Under the pieces are notes generated by a model that was not told the origin of the DNA, ran no database searches, and worked only from the letters and a program-made list of their open reading frames with translations. A stretch of DNA of 64,000 bases from Mycobacterium lepraemurium (GTDB lineage Bacteria; Actinomycetota; Actinomycetes; Mycobacteriales; Mycobacteriaceae): the NCBI GenBank assembly GCA_002291465.1, contig CP021238.1, positions 1,240,001 to 1,304,000 of the forward strand. The letters are read 5' to 3'. How positions within the stretch are numbered: position 1 is the stretch's first letter; each line of letters begins with the position of its first letter. Position numbers and translations under genes: made by a program. Positions 41,923 to 55,266 of the stretch are shown piece by piece.

Positions 41923-42804
41923 TCAACCGGCTATGCGCGGCGCGGCCAGATGGCCGTTGATCCGCGCAATAAGGCCGGCGGGGTCGTGTCGAATGTCGTC
42001 CACCGACATCGGCACCGTCGTCCACCCACATTCCTGCAGCCGTGCGAGTTTGAGCCGGTCGTGCAGTAGTGCCTCGCGGTCCAAATGCCACTCCACGCTA
42101 TCATATTCGGCGAGAACCATCGATGCGGGCCAGGCGAAGTCGGCATACCACCGTCGGCCGTGCCTGTCGGTGATGCTGTACTGCAGCTCCGGCATCGGCA
42201 GCCCACTGCCGATGAACAGCAGTCGTGCCTCACTCTCCATGGGCGATTCGGCGCGGTCGTCGGCGTAGGCCAGCAATTCCCGGACCTTGACGATTCCGCG
42301 ACGACCATGCTGCTCGCGAGCGGCCGCGTCCAGCTCCGCTGCGGTGCATGCGCCGACACGTAGTGCCGCATCAAGCGTGGCCAGGGCACGCGCGGGCCGC
42401 AGCGCGCGGGCTACTTCTATCGCGGTCCACGCCGGCGTCGTCGCCAGATGCCCCTTCACTCGTTGCAGCGGCGCCCCAATCCGTTGGTGCACCATGATTT
42501 TCGGTGACGGGTGCATCCGGATTCCCGGATCGAGGACATGGATTCTGGTGGTGCGCTCGGTGTCGAAGCCGTACAGCGCGGCTGCGGTGCCCATGCAGGC
42601 GACCACCGGCCGCCCGACCTTCAGTTGCGCGGCGTCCAGCGCATCGGACACGCCGGGAACGTTGGGTGCGTATACCCCGTGACAGACGCGGACGAGCATG
42701 CCGGACTTGACCAGACCGGCCAATCGTTTGCGCGAGATCGCGGTCAGCAGTTGGGAAGTGGTTGCCAGCCCGTCGCCGCGCAGGATGAGGCTCTCGATGT
42801 CCAC
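41923..42804 (-). CDS. AbiEi-like winged-helix protein with DUF559/Vsr-like C-terminus
   Basis: The GTG at 42804 is chosen because the part upstream is not conserved-looking and contains an interspersed palindrome. The protein (293 residues) starts VDIESLILRGDGLATTSQLL, a winged-helix-type segment, then GMLVRVCHGVYAP, the AbiEi-type pattern. The C-terminal part ESEARLLFIGSGLPMPELQY, YADFAWPASMVLAEYDSVEWH and RLKLARLQECGWTTVPM fits a DUF559/Vsr-like endonuclease fold with acidic residues. In type IV toxin-antitoxin systems AbiEi is the antitoxin, but no AbiEii toxin is beside it. It is absent from the M. tuberculosis neighbourhood. The role is unknown. Confidence 0.75.
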   Translation of the reverse strand: MDIESLILRGDGLATTSQLLTAISRKRLAGLVKSGMLVRVCHGVYAPNVPGVSDALDAAQLKVGRPVVACMGTAAALYGFDTERTTRIHVLDPGIRMHPSPKIMVHQRIGAPLQRVKGHLATTPAWTAIEVARALRPARALATLDAALRVGACTAAELDAAAREQHGRRGIVKVRELLAYADDRAESPMESEARLLFIGSGLPMPELQYSITDRHGRRWYADFAWPASMVLAEYDSVEWHLDREALLHDRLKLARLQECGWTTVPMSVDDIRHDPAGLIARINGHLAAPRIAG

Positions 42805-42880
42805 AGCCGCAGACAATGCGGCAAGGCAAGTGTCGGAACCAGCCAGCTGCCGCGGCGATGTGGATAAGTCCCCCACCCCT

Positions 42881-42946
42881 CCCGCGAGCAGACGCAAAAG
42901 CCCCCTCGACGCCCGGCGTGTCGGGACTTTTGCGTCTGCTCGCGGG
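42881..42946. repeat. GAGCAGACGCAAAA inverted-repeat element, copy 2
   Basis: Perfect 20-base arms CCCGCGAGCAGACGCAAAAG (42881-42900) and CTTTTGCGTCTGCTCGCGGG (42927-42946) surround a 26-base loop with CGGCGTGTCGGG, the same arrangement as at 21166-21221. It lies between the tandem corA and AbiEi-like genes, just after the corA stop. Confidence 0.88.
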
Positions 42947-42961
42947 AAACGGCGACCGGCG

Positions 42962-44065
42962 CTACAGCCAGTCACGGTTGCGGAACTGGAAGTACAGCAC
43001 CAGGCAGACGACGGCCATGCCCGCCATCACCGCCGGGTATCCCCAGGTCCAGTTGAGCTCGGTCATGAAATGGAAGTTCATCCCGTAAATGGCGGCGATC
43101 ATGGTCGGCACCGCCAAGATGCCGGCCCAGGCCGCCATCTTGCGCATGTCATTGTTCTGCTGCATACCCACCCGGGCCAGGGCCGCCTGGATCAGCGAGT
43201 TGAGCATGTCGTCGTAGCTGGCGATCTGGTCGGCGGCCTCGGAGTGGTGATCGGCGACGTCGCGCAGATAGCGGCGCACCTCCTTGGGGATCACGTCCTT
43301 GTTCTCGGTCTGGATCCGGTGAAACGCCGACGACAGCGGGTTGACGCAGCGGCGCAGTTCGACGACCTCGCGCTTGAGCAGATAGATCGGTTCGACGTCG
43401 ATCTTGCTGCCCGGGGCGAACGCCAACCCCTCGATGCTGTCGATGTCGGCGAGCATCAAGCTGCTCACCTCGAGATTGTGGTCCACCACGTGGTCGGCGA
43501 TCGTGTGCATCACCGCGAACGGGCCCAGCCGCATCTGCTCGGGGTCGCCGTCCATCCGCTTGCGCACCTCGGACAGCCCGCCGTGTTCGCCGTGCCGGAC
43601 GGTCACCACGAAATCGCGGCCGACGAACACCATGATCTCGCCGGTCTCGACGATCTCGCGGGCCAGCACCACCGATTCGTGCGGCACGTAGTTGACGGTC
43701 TTGAGCACCAGAAACAGTGTGTCGTCGTAGCGCTCCACCTTGGGCCGCTGATGGGCGCACACCGCGTCCTCGACGGCCAGCGCGTGCAGCCCGAAAACGT
43801 CTGCCACTTCCTGCATTTCGGCCTGGTTCGGTTCGCGCAGGTCGACCCAGACGAATCCCTCGCGCCCCTGGGATTCGATCTCGCGGACGTTGTCCAGGGC
43901 GTCGGCGTAACCCGAACACACCGGGCAGCCGGTTCCCGTCGTCGTACATCGCGCAGTCGACCAGCGTCGCGCGGGCCGGCGGCGCCTCGGGCGCCGGCTA
44001 CGGGTGCGGTTGGTGGGCGATGGGCCGAAGAACTTCGGGCAATGCGTCGAATCCCTGGAACACAT
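42962..44065 (-). CDS. corA: Magnesium/cobalt transporter CorA with an out-of-frame N-terminus
   Basis: CorA is a pentameric Mg/Co channel. The core from about residue 55 (GYADALDNVREIE) to the end is normal. It has the family GMN motif in YGMNF, two C-terminal membrane helices (NFHFMTELNWTWGYPAVMAG) and the long helical funnel. The natural frame begins at the GTG 44063 (MFQGFDALPEVLRP) but has an in-frame TAG at 43998-44000 and shifts near residue 52. An ATG at 44065, overlapping that GTG (ATGTG), reads the other frame (MCSRDSTHCPK) without a stop into the core. So a 367-residue protein with about 50 altered residues can be made. Confidence 0.85.
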   Translation of the reverse strand: MCSRDSTHCPKFFGPSPTNRTRSRRPRRRRPARRWSTARCTTTGTGCPVCSGYADALDNVREIESQGREGFVWVDLREPNQAEMQEVADVFGLHALAVEDAVCAHQRPKVERYDDTLFLVLKTVNYVPHESVVLAREIVETGEIMVFVGRDFVVTVRHGEHGGLSEVRKRMDGDPEQMRLGPFAVMHTIADHVVDHNLEVSSLMLADIDSIEGLAFAPGSKIDVEPIYLLKREVVELRRCVNPLSSAFHRIQTENKDVIPKEVRRYLRDVADHHSEAADQIASYDDMLNSLIQAALARVGMQQNNDMRKMAAWAGILAVPTMIAAIYGMNFHFMTELNWTWGYPAVMAGMAVVCLVLYFQFRNRDWL

Positions 44066-44252
44066 CCACCTCCCACGCAGCGCAGGTCAGACCAGGCGGT
44101 GCTCATGCTACGCGTCCCGGCGCCGGCCGGCGTGACGATCGCGCGGCGGAAAGCCCTGGTAGCGGACCGGAGATCGGCGGCAAAGAAGGGTGCGCTAGTT
44201 TCGAGCGGAACCCGAATCTGCACGAACTTCTCCACGCAAAGGGTACATCGAC

Positions 44253-45242
44253 GTGAGCGCAAGTCCTCTCAAGGTTGCCGTCACCGGCGCCGCCGGCCAG
44301 ATCGGCTACAGCCTGTTGTTCCGCCTGGCCAGCGGCTCGTTGCTGGGGCCCGACCGCCCGATCGAGCTGCGTCTGCTCGAGATCGAGCCCGCGCTCAAGG
44401 CGCTCGAGGGCGTCGTGATGGAACTCGACGACTGCGCCTTCCCGCTGCTGTCCGGCGTCGAGATCGGCGCCGACCCGAACAAGATCTTCGACGGCGCCAA
44501 CCTCGCGTTGCTGGTCGGCGCGCGGCCGCGCGGCCCCGGCATGGAGCGCAGCGACCTGCTGGAGGCCAACGGCGCGATCTTCACCGCGCAGGGCAAGGCG
44601 CTCAACGAGGTCGCCGCCGACGACATCCGCGTCGGCGTGACCGGCAACCCAGCCAACACCAACGCGTTGATCGCGATGAGCAACGCCCCGGACATCCCGC
44701 GCGAGCGGTTCTCGGCGCTGACCCGCCTGGACCACAACCGGGCCATCTCGCAGCTGGCCAAAAAGACCGGCGCCAAGGTCACCGACATCAAGAAGATGAC
44801 GATCTGGGGCAACCACTCCGCGACCCAGTACACCGATATCTTCCACGCCGAGGTCAAGGGCAAGAACGCGGCCGAGGTGGTGGGCGACCAGAACTGGATC
44901 GAGAACGACTTCATCCCGACCGTGGCCAAGCGCGGCGCGGCCATCATCGACGCGCGGGGGGCCTCCTCGGCCGCGTCGGCCGCCTCGGCGACCACCGACG
45001 CCGCCCGCGACTGGCTGCTGGGCACCCCGGCGGGCGACTGGGTCTCCATGGCCGTCATCTCCGACGGCTCCTACGGCGTGCCGGAGGGGCTGATCTCGTC
45101 GTTCCCGGTGACCACCAAGGACGGCGACTGGACTATCGTGCAGGGCCTGGAGATCGACGAGTTCTCCCGCAGCCGGATCGACAAGACCACCGCCGAGCTC
45201 GCCGACGAGCGCAACGCGGTGACCCAGCTCGGCCTGATCTAA
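44253..45242 (+). CDS. mdh: Malate dehydrogenase
   Basis: Mdh converts malate and oxaloacetate using NAD in the TCA cycle. The NAD-binding [17 protein letters not shown] is at the N-terminus, the substrate-binding part is [13 protein letters not shown], and the active-site His is in [12 protein letters not shown]. The 329-residue length equals that of the M. tuberculosis enzyme. The gene is intact. The GTG start at 44253 follows GTACATCGAC without a strong ribosome-binding site. The malic enzyme gene follows 52 bases downstream. Confidence 0.94.
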   Translation: MSASPLKVAVTGAAGQIGYSLLFRLASGSLLGPDRPIELRLLEIEPALKALEGVVMELDDCAFPLLSGVEIGADPNKIFDGANLALLVGARPRGPGMERSDLLEANGAIFTAQGKALNEVAADDIRVGVTGNPANTNALIAMSNAPDIPRERFSALTRLDHNRAISQLAKKTGAKVTDIKKMTIWGNHSATQYTDIFHAEVKGKNAAEVVGDQNWIENDFIPTVAKRGAAIIDARGASSAASAASATTDAARDWLLGTPAGDWVSMAVISDGSYGVPEGLISSFPVTTKDGDWTIVQGLEIDEFSRSRIDKTTAELADERNAVTQLGLI

Positions 45243-45294
45243 GACCGACGTGGGCAATTAGGACTACTTATGGGTAGCCCTTACCCTGAAGCGC

Positions 45295-46495
45295 GTGTCC
45301 GAATTGCTTGAATCGATACAGAGTCGCGCCGAGCAGGGCGCGATCACGGACGCCGAGATCTTCGCGGCACACGTCGGCGGCAAGCTGTCGGTCAGCCTGA
45401 CGTCCCCGCTGGACACCCAGCGCGCTGTCGATCGCCTACACCCCGGGCGTGGCGCAGGTCAGCCGGGCGATCGCCGCCGACCACCGTCAGGCGGCGCACT
45501 ACACCTGGGTCAACCGGCTGGTGGCCGTGGTCAGCGACGGCAGCGCGGTGCTCAGCCTGGGCGACATCGGGCCCGCGGTGTCGCTGCCGGTGATGGAGGG
45601 CAAGTGCGCCCTGTTCCAGGCGTACGGCGGGCTGAACGCCATCCCGATCGTGCTGGACACCAAGGATCCCGACGAGATCGTGGAGACCCTGGTGCGGCTG
45701 TGCCCCACCTTCGGCGCCGTCAACCTCGAGGACATCTCCGCGCCGCGCTGCTTCGAGATCGAACGCCGACTCATCGAGGCGCTGGACTGCCCGGTGATGC
45801 ACGACGACCAGCACGGCACCGCGATCGTCGTGCTGGCCGCCCTGATGGGGTCCAGCAAGCTGCTGGGCCGGGACATGAGCTCGCTGAAGGTGGTGGTGTC
45901 CGGAGCCGGGGCGGCCGGCGTCGCGCGCACCAATCTCCTTATGGCGATGGGTGTTTCGGACATCACCGTGCTCGACTCGCGGGGAATCCTGCACGCCGGC
46001 CGCGACGACATGAACGACGTCAAGGCGGCGTTGGCGCGGCGCACCAACCCGGCCGGCCTGACCGGCAGCCTGGCCGAGGCGATCCGCGGCGCCGACGTGT
46101 TCCTGGGGCTGTCGGGTGGGGTGGTGCCCGAGGAGATGATCGCGGCCATGGTGCCCAACGGGATCGTATTCGCGCTGTCCAACCCCGACCCGGAGATCCA
46201 TCCGCAGATCGCGGCGAAGTACGCCACCGTGGTGGCCACCGGGCGCAGCGATTTCCCCAACCAGATCAACAACGTGCTGGCGTTCCCCGGGGTGTTCCGC
46301 GGCGCGCTGGAGGCCGGTGCCCGCCGGATCACCGAGAAGATGATGGTCGCCGCGGCCGAGGCGATCTTCTCCGTCGTCAGCGACTATCTCGCGCCCGATC
46401 GGATCGTGCCCAGCCCGCTGGACACCCGGGTCGGGGACGCGGTCGCCACCGCGGTGGCGCTGGCCACAGAAGTTTCCAACGCTACCGCCGGGTGA
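45295..46495 (+). pseudogene. NAD-dependent malic enzyme, frameshifted near its start
   Basis: The product would convert malate to pyruvate and CO2. The core has VMHDDQHGTAIVVLAALMGS (metal-binding Asp/His), the Rossmann VVVSGAGAAGVARTNLLMAMG and GRSDFPNQINNVLAFPGVFRG. It is a bacterial MaeB-type two-domain enzyme of about 400 residues. The frame shifts at about 45423: SPLDTQRALSIAYTPGVAQ needs CGCGCGCTG but has CGCGCTG, which is a 2-base GC loss. The longest remaining frame starts at 45449 (MAQVSRAIAADH), so a truncated protein without the first ~50 residues is conceivable. The neighbouring genes mdh and kgd are intact. Confidence 0.88.
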
Positions 46496-47367
46496 GAATC
46501 GGCAGGCTGGTCGCGCCGCTGCTGACCGCCCTACTCGCCGTGACCGGCTGCACGACCGACACCGGCGACCGTCGCGCCCACGCCGAAGTGGTGTTGGTGG
46601 TGGGCTCGCGGCCCGACGCCTCCTCGACGCTGCTGGCCGGCATCTACGTCGCCGTGCTGCGGTCCTATGGTTTCGCCGCGCGGCCCGCGACGGCCGGCGA
46701 CCCGACAGCCCAACTGGATTCGGGCGCCTTCACCGTCGTACCCGCCTTCACCGGACGGGTGTTGCAGGCGTTGCAGCCCGGCGCGACGGCCATGTCGGAC
46801 AAGGACGTGTACCGCGCGATGATCGCCGCCCTGCCCGAGGGCATCGTGGCCGGCGACTACACGACGGCCGCCGAGGACAAGCCCGTGTTGCTGGTGAGCC
46901 GCGCCACCGCCCAGGCGTGGGGCGGCAGCGACGTCAGCGCGGACCTGAGCACGTTGCCGCGGCACTGCGACGGCCTGGTCGTTGGGGCCGTGGCGGGGCG
47001 CCCCGTACCGCCGGCGGTTAGTAGCTGCCGGTTGGCCGCCCCCCAGGAATTCCCGGACGGCGCAACGATGTTCGCCGCCGTGCGGGCGGGGCAGCTGACC
47101 GCGGGGTGGACGACGACGACCGATCCCGGCACGCCCGCCGACCTGGTGGCGCTGGCCGACGGCAAACCCGCGCTGATCCGGGCCGAGAATGTGGTGCCGC
47201 TGTACCGGCGCAACGCGCTCAGCGAGCGGCAGTTGCTGGCGATCAACGAAGTGGCCGGCGTGCTGGACACCGCGGCGCTGGTCGACATGCGCCGGCAGGT
47301 GGACACCGGCGCCGACCCGCAGGCGGTGGCCGGCGGCTGGCTGGCCGAACACCCGCTCGGGCGTTAA
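46492..47367 (+). CDS. lpqZ: Lipoprotein LpqZ, osmoprotectant-binding (OpuAC/ProX-like)
   Basis: The GTG overlaps the malic enzyme stop. The N-terminus (GRLVAPLLTALLAVTGC) is a signal peptide with a lipobox ending TGC. The rest resembles a periplasmic binding protein of the glycine-betaine type, with ARPATAGDPTAQLDSGAFTVV, LPEGIVAGDYTTAAEDKP and a C-terminal LLAINEVAGVLDTAALVDMR. The length (291) is near LpqZ (286). It has no ABC partner next to it. The stop overlaps that of the convergent SDR gene (TTAA). Confidence 0.82.
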   Translation: MRIGRLVAPLLTALLAVTGCTTDTGDRRAHAEVVLVVGSRPDASSTLLAGIYVAVLRSYGFAARPATAGDPTAQLDSGAFTVVPAFTGRVLQALQPGATAMSDKDVYRAMIAALPEGIVAGDYTTAAEDKPVLLVSRATAQAWGGSDVSADLSTLPRHCDGLVVGAVAGRPVPPAVSSCRLAAPQEFPDGATMFAAVRAGQLTAGWTTTTDPGTPADLVALADGKPALIRAENVVPLYRRNALSERQLLAINEVAGVLDTAALVDMRRQVDTGADPQAVAGGWLAEHPLGR

Positions 47368-48215
47368 CGCTTGGGCAGCAACCGGGTCACGAACTCCTTG
47401 ACCCGGCCCATCACCGGACCGGCCAGCAGCCGCTCGTAATTGGGGCCGGCCGCCCGCACCAGCAGGTCCATGGCCTTGGCGTCGGGGCCGACCAGCACCC
47501 GCGCCTTCTTCTTGCGCACTGCGTCCAGGATGATCTGGGCGGCGCGCTGCGGCGTGGTCTTGGCCAGCCGCTTGTCGAACAGGTTGGCCAGCTCGGCCTG
47601 GTCGAGGCCTTCGACACCGGTGGCGTTGCGGGCGATCGCGGTTTTGATGCCGCCGGGGTGCACGGTCGTCACCGCCACCGGGTGACCGGCCGCGGCCATC
47701 TCCTGGCGCAGCGCCTCGGTGAAGCCGCGGACGGCGAACTTGGCCGACACGTAGGCCGCCTGCCCGGGCGCCGAGAACAGGCCGAGCGCGCTGGAGATGT
47801 TGATGACGTGCCCGTCGCCGGAGGCGATCAGGTGGGGTAGGAACGCCTTGGTGCCGTTGACCACGCCCCAGAAGTCGACGTCGACCACCCGCTCGATGTC
47901 CTTGAACCGGCTGTCCTCGACGTCGCCGATGAACGTGATGCCGGCGTTGTTGTAGATCTGATTGACCCGGCTGTAATGCTCGTTGACCGCGTCGGCGTAG
48001 GCCAGGAACGCCTCGCGCTCGGTCACGTCGAGCCGATCCGCCTTGACCGGCGCGCCGATCGCGGTCAGCTGCTCCGCCGTCTGCGCCAGCCCGGCGGTGT
48101 CCACGTCGCTGATCGCCAGCTTGGCCCCGGCCCGGCCCAGCTCCACCGCCAGTGCCTGCCCGATTCCCGATCCCGCGCCGGTGATCACGGCGACCTTGCC
48201 GGCGAACCCCTGCAT
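47364..48215 (-). CDS. Short-chain dehydrogenase (Rv1245c-like)
   Basis: The 283-residue protein is a classical SDR: TGAGSGIGQALAVELGRAG for NAD(P) binding, NNAG for the structural motif (IYNNAGITFIGD) and YVSAKFAVRGF for the catalytic Tyr and Lys, preceded by the Ser in NISSALGLF. The C-terminal third is unusual with a long positively charged tail. The substrate is unknown. It is the orthologue of Rv1245c (276) and lies downstream of kgd on the same strand. Confidence 0.9.
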   Translation of the reverse strand: MQGFAGKVAVITGAGSGIGQALAVELGRAGAKLAISDVDTAGLAQTAEQLTAIGAPVKADRLDVTEREAFLAYADAVNEHYSRVNQIYNNAGITFIGDVEDSRFKDIERVVDVDFWGVVNGTKAFLPHLIASGDGHVINISSALGLFSAPGQAAYVSAKFAVRGFTEALRQEMAAAGHPVAVTTVHPGGIKTAIARNATGVEGLDQAELANLFDKRLAKTTPQRAAQIILDAVRKKKARVLVGPDAKAMDLLVRAAGPNYERLLAGPVMGRVKEFVTRLLPKR

Positions 48216-48319
48216 GAGCGGCCTCCCTCGTGTTGGTTCACGTCGAGGCTAGCCGGTACCCGGGGTACCGCTGTCCTCGGGTGCGCGCATTGCTTCGGCC
48301 CACGCCGCCTGCCTCGCCG

Positions 48320-48371
48320 AGTGGCACACCAGCGTGGCGCCGGGCCCCGAGCGCCACGCTAGTGTGCCACT
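48320..48371. repeat. Near-perfect inverted repeat downstream of kgd
   Basis: Two arms of 21 bases (48320-48340 and 48351-48371) pair with one mismatch around a 10-base loop. They start AGTGGCACACC and end GTGTGCCACT. The structure begins 17 bases after the kgd stop, and lies before the Rv1245c-like gene, so it may end kgd transcription. There is no following T-run in that direction. Confidence 0.8.
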
Positions 48372-48388
48372 GCGGGCCCGTCGACGCC

Positions 48389-52057
<3,669 letters not shown>

Positions 52058-52232
52058 GACCGCAGTTCGCCTCAATCCCGTTGTCCCGCAGGGTCACCGC
52101 AGCGCTGTCCCGCGGCGCCTGCCCTCTTGTCGGTCCCGGGTGCCCGAGCACCCCACACTGGTGGCGGTCCTCAATTGATTCCGCCCTATAAAGGCTAACC
52201 TTTTGCCGCCGATCCGCCCACGGAGCCGGGGT

Positions 52233-53006
52233 TCAGCCGGCTTCGTGGATGGGCGGCACCAGATGCAGCGCCCGTGGCCAGCGCGCGGGCGGCGCGCCGA
52301 AGGCCCGGTTGGCGTTGCGGATGATCTTCTTGCCGGCCAGATAGTTGCCGACGGCGCCGCCGCCGACGCCGATCCCGGCGGGCAGCAGTTTGCCGAACAG
52401 CAGCGCGCCCCGGCGCAGCGTGTACCTGCGCACCCACGACTTGAGCAGCCGGGAGTTCAGTCGCGACATTGACGACAGCGGCAGCGCGGCCAGGCTCTCG
52501 GAGACCCAGCCGCCCTGGGTCCGCCCGGGGCCGATCAGCTGGGCGACGGCCCGCTCGCTGTTGTCGCCGACGAGCACGGCCAGCACCAGCGCGCGGCGGT
52601 GTTCCCGGTGATCGGCCGGGATGTCGTAGACCACCGCCGCCGCCAGCACGAAGAAGGCGGTGGCCTCCAGGAAGATCACCACCTCGGCGGCCGCCGCGGA
52701 TAGCGCGCTCAGGGTGCCGATCCCGGGGATGGTGGCTGCGGCGCCCACCGCGACGCCGCCGGCGGTCACGATGGCCAAATAGCGTTTCTGCAGCTTGGCC
52801 AGGATCTCGGCGGGGGCGGCGTCGGGGTGCGCGTTGCGCAGCCGGGTCACGTACGCCTCGGCGGCCGGGCCCTGGATCCGCGAACTGCGCTCGATCACCT
52901 GCGCCAACGCCCGTGCGGACACCTTGGGCCGACCGTTGTCGGTCTGCGCCGCCGCGCTGGACGTGCTGAAAAACCGGTTCGGAAACCTGTTCCGTCGGGC
53001 CCGCAT
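52233..53006 (-). CDS. Conserved membrane protein (Rv1249c-like)
   Basis: The 257-residue protein has a basic N-terminus, two or three hydrophobic segments (AIVTAGGVAVGAAATIPGIG, AAAEVVIFLEATAFFVLAAA) and a final glycine-rich LLPAGIGVGGGAVGNYLAGKK. It resembles Rv1249c of M. tuberculosis (262). Its function is unknown. It lies upstream of kgd on the same strand, separated by 175 bases. Confidence 0.8.
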   Translation of the reverse strand: MRARRNRFPNRFFSTSSAAAQTDNGRPKVSARALAQVIERSSRIQGPAAEAYVTRLRNAHPDAAPAEILAKLQKRYLAIVTAGGVAVGAAATIPGIGTLSALSAAAAEVVIFLEATAFFVLAAAVVYDIPADHREHRRALVLAVLVGDNSERAVAQLIGPGRTQGGWVSESLAALPLSSMSRLNSRLLKSWVRRYTLRRGALLFGKLLPAGIGVGGGAVGNYLAGKKIIRNANRAFGAPPARWPRALHLVPPIHEAG

Positions 53007-53243
53007 ATTTTCTCTCCTGCAAATGGCGTTCCTTCAGGCTAACGTGCCGGCGCCGCCTCCCGGCGCGTTATCCGTCTCCGGCGGATCCTTGCCGGCCGGC
53101 CCATTGCCGCGCCGGGGATAATGCAGGCTGGATGTCTGCGGCGGCCGGGTCGCCGGGAGCCCTGGTTGCGGCCGGTCGGCCAGCTCGGGCCGATCCGGCG
53201 GAAACAGTGCCGGACAGGTTCGGCGGGAGCGAAACGAGGTGGG

Positions 53244-55262
53244 GTGGATGACCACGGCTACGCCCCGCACGCCGGGGGGTGGGCGGCGCGCGCCGTCCGG
53301 GCCCGCCCCGGGCGCCCACCGTTGGGACCTCATCACCCGAAGCTCGGTGACTCGCAGAACCCGTGGAACCCGCTGTGGGCGATGATGATTGGCTTCTTCA
53401 TGATCATGGTCGACTCGACCATCGTCGCCATCGCCAACCCGACCATCATGGCCGACCTGCACATCGGCTACGACACCGTGGTCTGGGTGACCAGCGCCTA
53501 TCTGCTGGGGTACGCGGTCGTGCTGTTGGTGGCCGGGCGTCTCGGCGACCGGTTCGGCACCAAGAACCTGTACCTGATCGGCCTGGCGGTGTTCACCATC
53601 GCGTCGGTGTGGTGCGGGCTGGCCGGCAGCGCCGCCATGCTGATCGCGGCCCGCGTCGTCCAGGGTGTCGGAGCCGGCGTGCTGACTCCGCAGACGTTGT
53701 CGACGATCATCCGGATCTTCCCGCCGGAGCGGCGCGGCGTGGCGGTCAGCGTGTGGAGCGCCACCGCCGGGGCGGCTACCCTGGTAGGGCCGCTGGCCGG
53801 TGGGGTGCTGGTCGACGGGCTCGGGTGGCAGTGGATCTTCTTCGTCAACGTCCCGATCGGGGTGCTCGGGCTGGCCCTGGCGTACTGGCTGGTTCCGGTG
53901 CTGCCCACCCAGTCGCACCGCTTCGACCTGGTCGGTGTCGGGTTGTCCGGGGTGGGCATGTTCCTGATCGTGTTCGGGCTGCAGCAGGGCCAGGCCGCGC
54001 ACTGGCAACCCTGGATCTGGGTGCTGATCGTCGCGGGTGTCGGGTTCGTGACGGTGTTCGTGTTCTGGCAATCGGTCAATGTCCGGGAGCCGCTGATCCC
54101 GCTGGTGATCTTCGCTGACCGCGACTTCAGCCTGTGCAACATCGGCATGGCCATCATCTCGTTCGCCGCGACGGCCATGATGCTGCCGCTTACGTTTTAC
54201 GCCCAGGCGGTGTGCGGCCTGTCGCCGACCCGCTCGGCCCTGCTGATCGCGCCGATGGCGATCGCCAACGGGGTGTTCGCGCCGTTCGTCGGCAAGATCG
54301 TCGACCACTACCACCCGCGCCCGGTGCTCGGTTTCGGGTTTTCTCTGCTGGCGATCGCGCTGACCTGGCTCACCTTCGAGATGTCGCCGGCGACGCCGAT
54401 CTGGCGGCTGGTGCTGCCGTTCTTCGCGATGGGTATGGGGATGGCCTTCGTGTGGTCGCCGCTGACGGCGACCGCGACGCGCAACCTGTCGGCGCAGCTG
54501 GCCGGCGCCGGGTCCGCGGTGTACAACTCGGTGCGTCAGCTGGGCGCCGTGTTGGGCAGCGTCGGCATGGCTGCGTTCATGACGTGGCGGATCGGCGCCG
54601 AGATGCCGGGGCAGCCCGCCGACGGGGGTGAGGACGCCGCCGGGCCGGTGCTGCCCGAGTTCCTGCGCGGGCCGTTCGCGGCGGCGATGTCGCAGTCGGT
54701 GCTGCTGTCGGCGTTCATCGCGTTGTTCGGGATCGTCGCCGCGCTGTTCCTGGTGGGTTTTCGCCCGTGGGCGCACCGCGACGGCGGGACCGACGCGTTC
54801 GGGCCGGACGACTATCACGGCGACTACGACTACGACTACGACTACTATGACGCGTACGTCGAACTCATCCTGGTGCGTGAACCCGAACCCGAGGCGCAGC
54901 AACGCGCCGGGCAGCCGCGATGGTCGCAGCCCGCCCCCGCACCGCCCGCCGACGTGCGCCGCCGTGACCTCGTCGAGTCCCGGCGCAGCGTGCTCGACGA
55001 ACGGCCCGCCCAAGTTCAGCCGATCGGCTTCGCGCACAACGGGTCTCACGTGGACGGCGGCAAGCGGCTGCGCCAGGTGGCGGTGCGGCGCGCGCCCAAA
55101 CCCAGCCCGCCCGCCGACCGGTTCACCCGGCCGCCGCGCCGCCATCACCCCGGCCCGGCGGGTCACCACTTCGGCGAAGGCGAGTCGCTGCGCGGCCAGC
55201 ACCACCGTCCCGACCCGGACGACGACCCCACCGGTTACGGCTGGCACTCGTCGGGCAACTAG
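53244..55262 (+). CDS. DHA2-type MFS drug exporter (Rv1250-like) with a long charged tail
   Basis: The core has 14 membrane segments. [20 protein letters not shown] starts the first, [13 protein letters not shown] is the loop 2-3 motif and [20 protein letters not shown] the motif C of antiporters. It would export drugs or metabolites with protons. I chose GTG 53244, but an ATG at 53248 reads [13 protein letters not shown], the more usual N-terminus, in another frame. One indel may therefore lie between there and [16 protein letters not shown]. After the last membrane segment a tail of ~170 residues begins [18 protein letters not shown] and continues Arg/Pro/His-rich. Confidence 0.85.
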   Translation: MDDHGYAPHAGGWAARAVRARPGRPPLGPHHPKLGDSQNPWNPLWAMMIGFFMIMVDSTIVAIANPTIMADLHIGYDTVVWVTSAYLLGYAVVLLVAGRLGDRFGTKNLYLIGLAVFTIASVWCGLAGSAAMLIAARVVQGVGAGVLTPQTLSTIIRIFPPERRGVAVSVWSATAGAATLVGPLAGGVLVDGLGWQWIFFVNVPIGVLGLALAYWLVPVLPTQSHRFDLVGVGLSGVGMFLIVFGLQQGQAAHWQPWIWVLIVAGVGFVTVFVFWQSVNVREPLIPLVIFADRDFSLCNIGMAIISFAATAMMLPLTFYAQAVCGLSPTRSALLIAPMAIANGVFAPFVGKIVDHYHPRPVLGFGFSLLAIALTWLTFEMSPATPIWRLVLPFFAMGMGMAFVWSPLTATATRNLSAQLAGAGSAVYNSVRQLGAVLGSVGMAAFMTWRIGAEMPGQPADGGEDAAGPVLPEFLRGPFAAAMSQSVLLSAFIALFGIVAALFLVGFRPWAHRDGGTDAFGPDDYHGDYDYDYDYYDAYVELILVREPEPEAQQRAGQPRWSQPAPAPPADVRRRDLVESRRSVLDERPAQVQPIGFAHNGSHVDGGKRLRQVAVRRAPKPSPPADRFTRPPRRHHPGPAGHHFGEGESLRGQHHRPDPDDDPTGYGWHSSGN

Positions 55263-55266
55263 CCGG

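Noticed and set aside
42804..42975. Longer AbiEi-like protein starting at 42975
   Set aside because: The extra N-terminus would run through the palindromic element and has no conserved pattern.
53034..55247. Minus-strand open frame of 737 codons opposite the MFS exporter
   Set aside because: It has no family motif and is a shadow of membrane-segment codons on the other strand.
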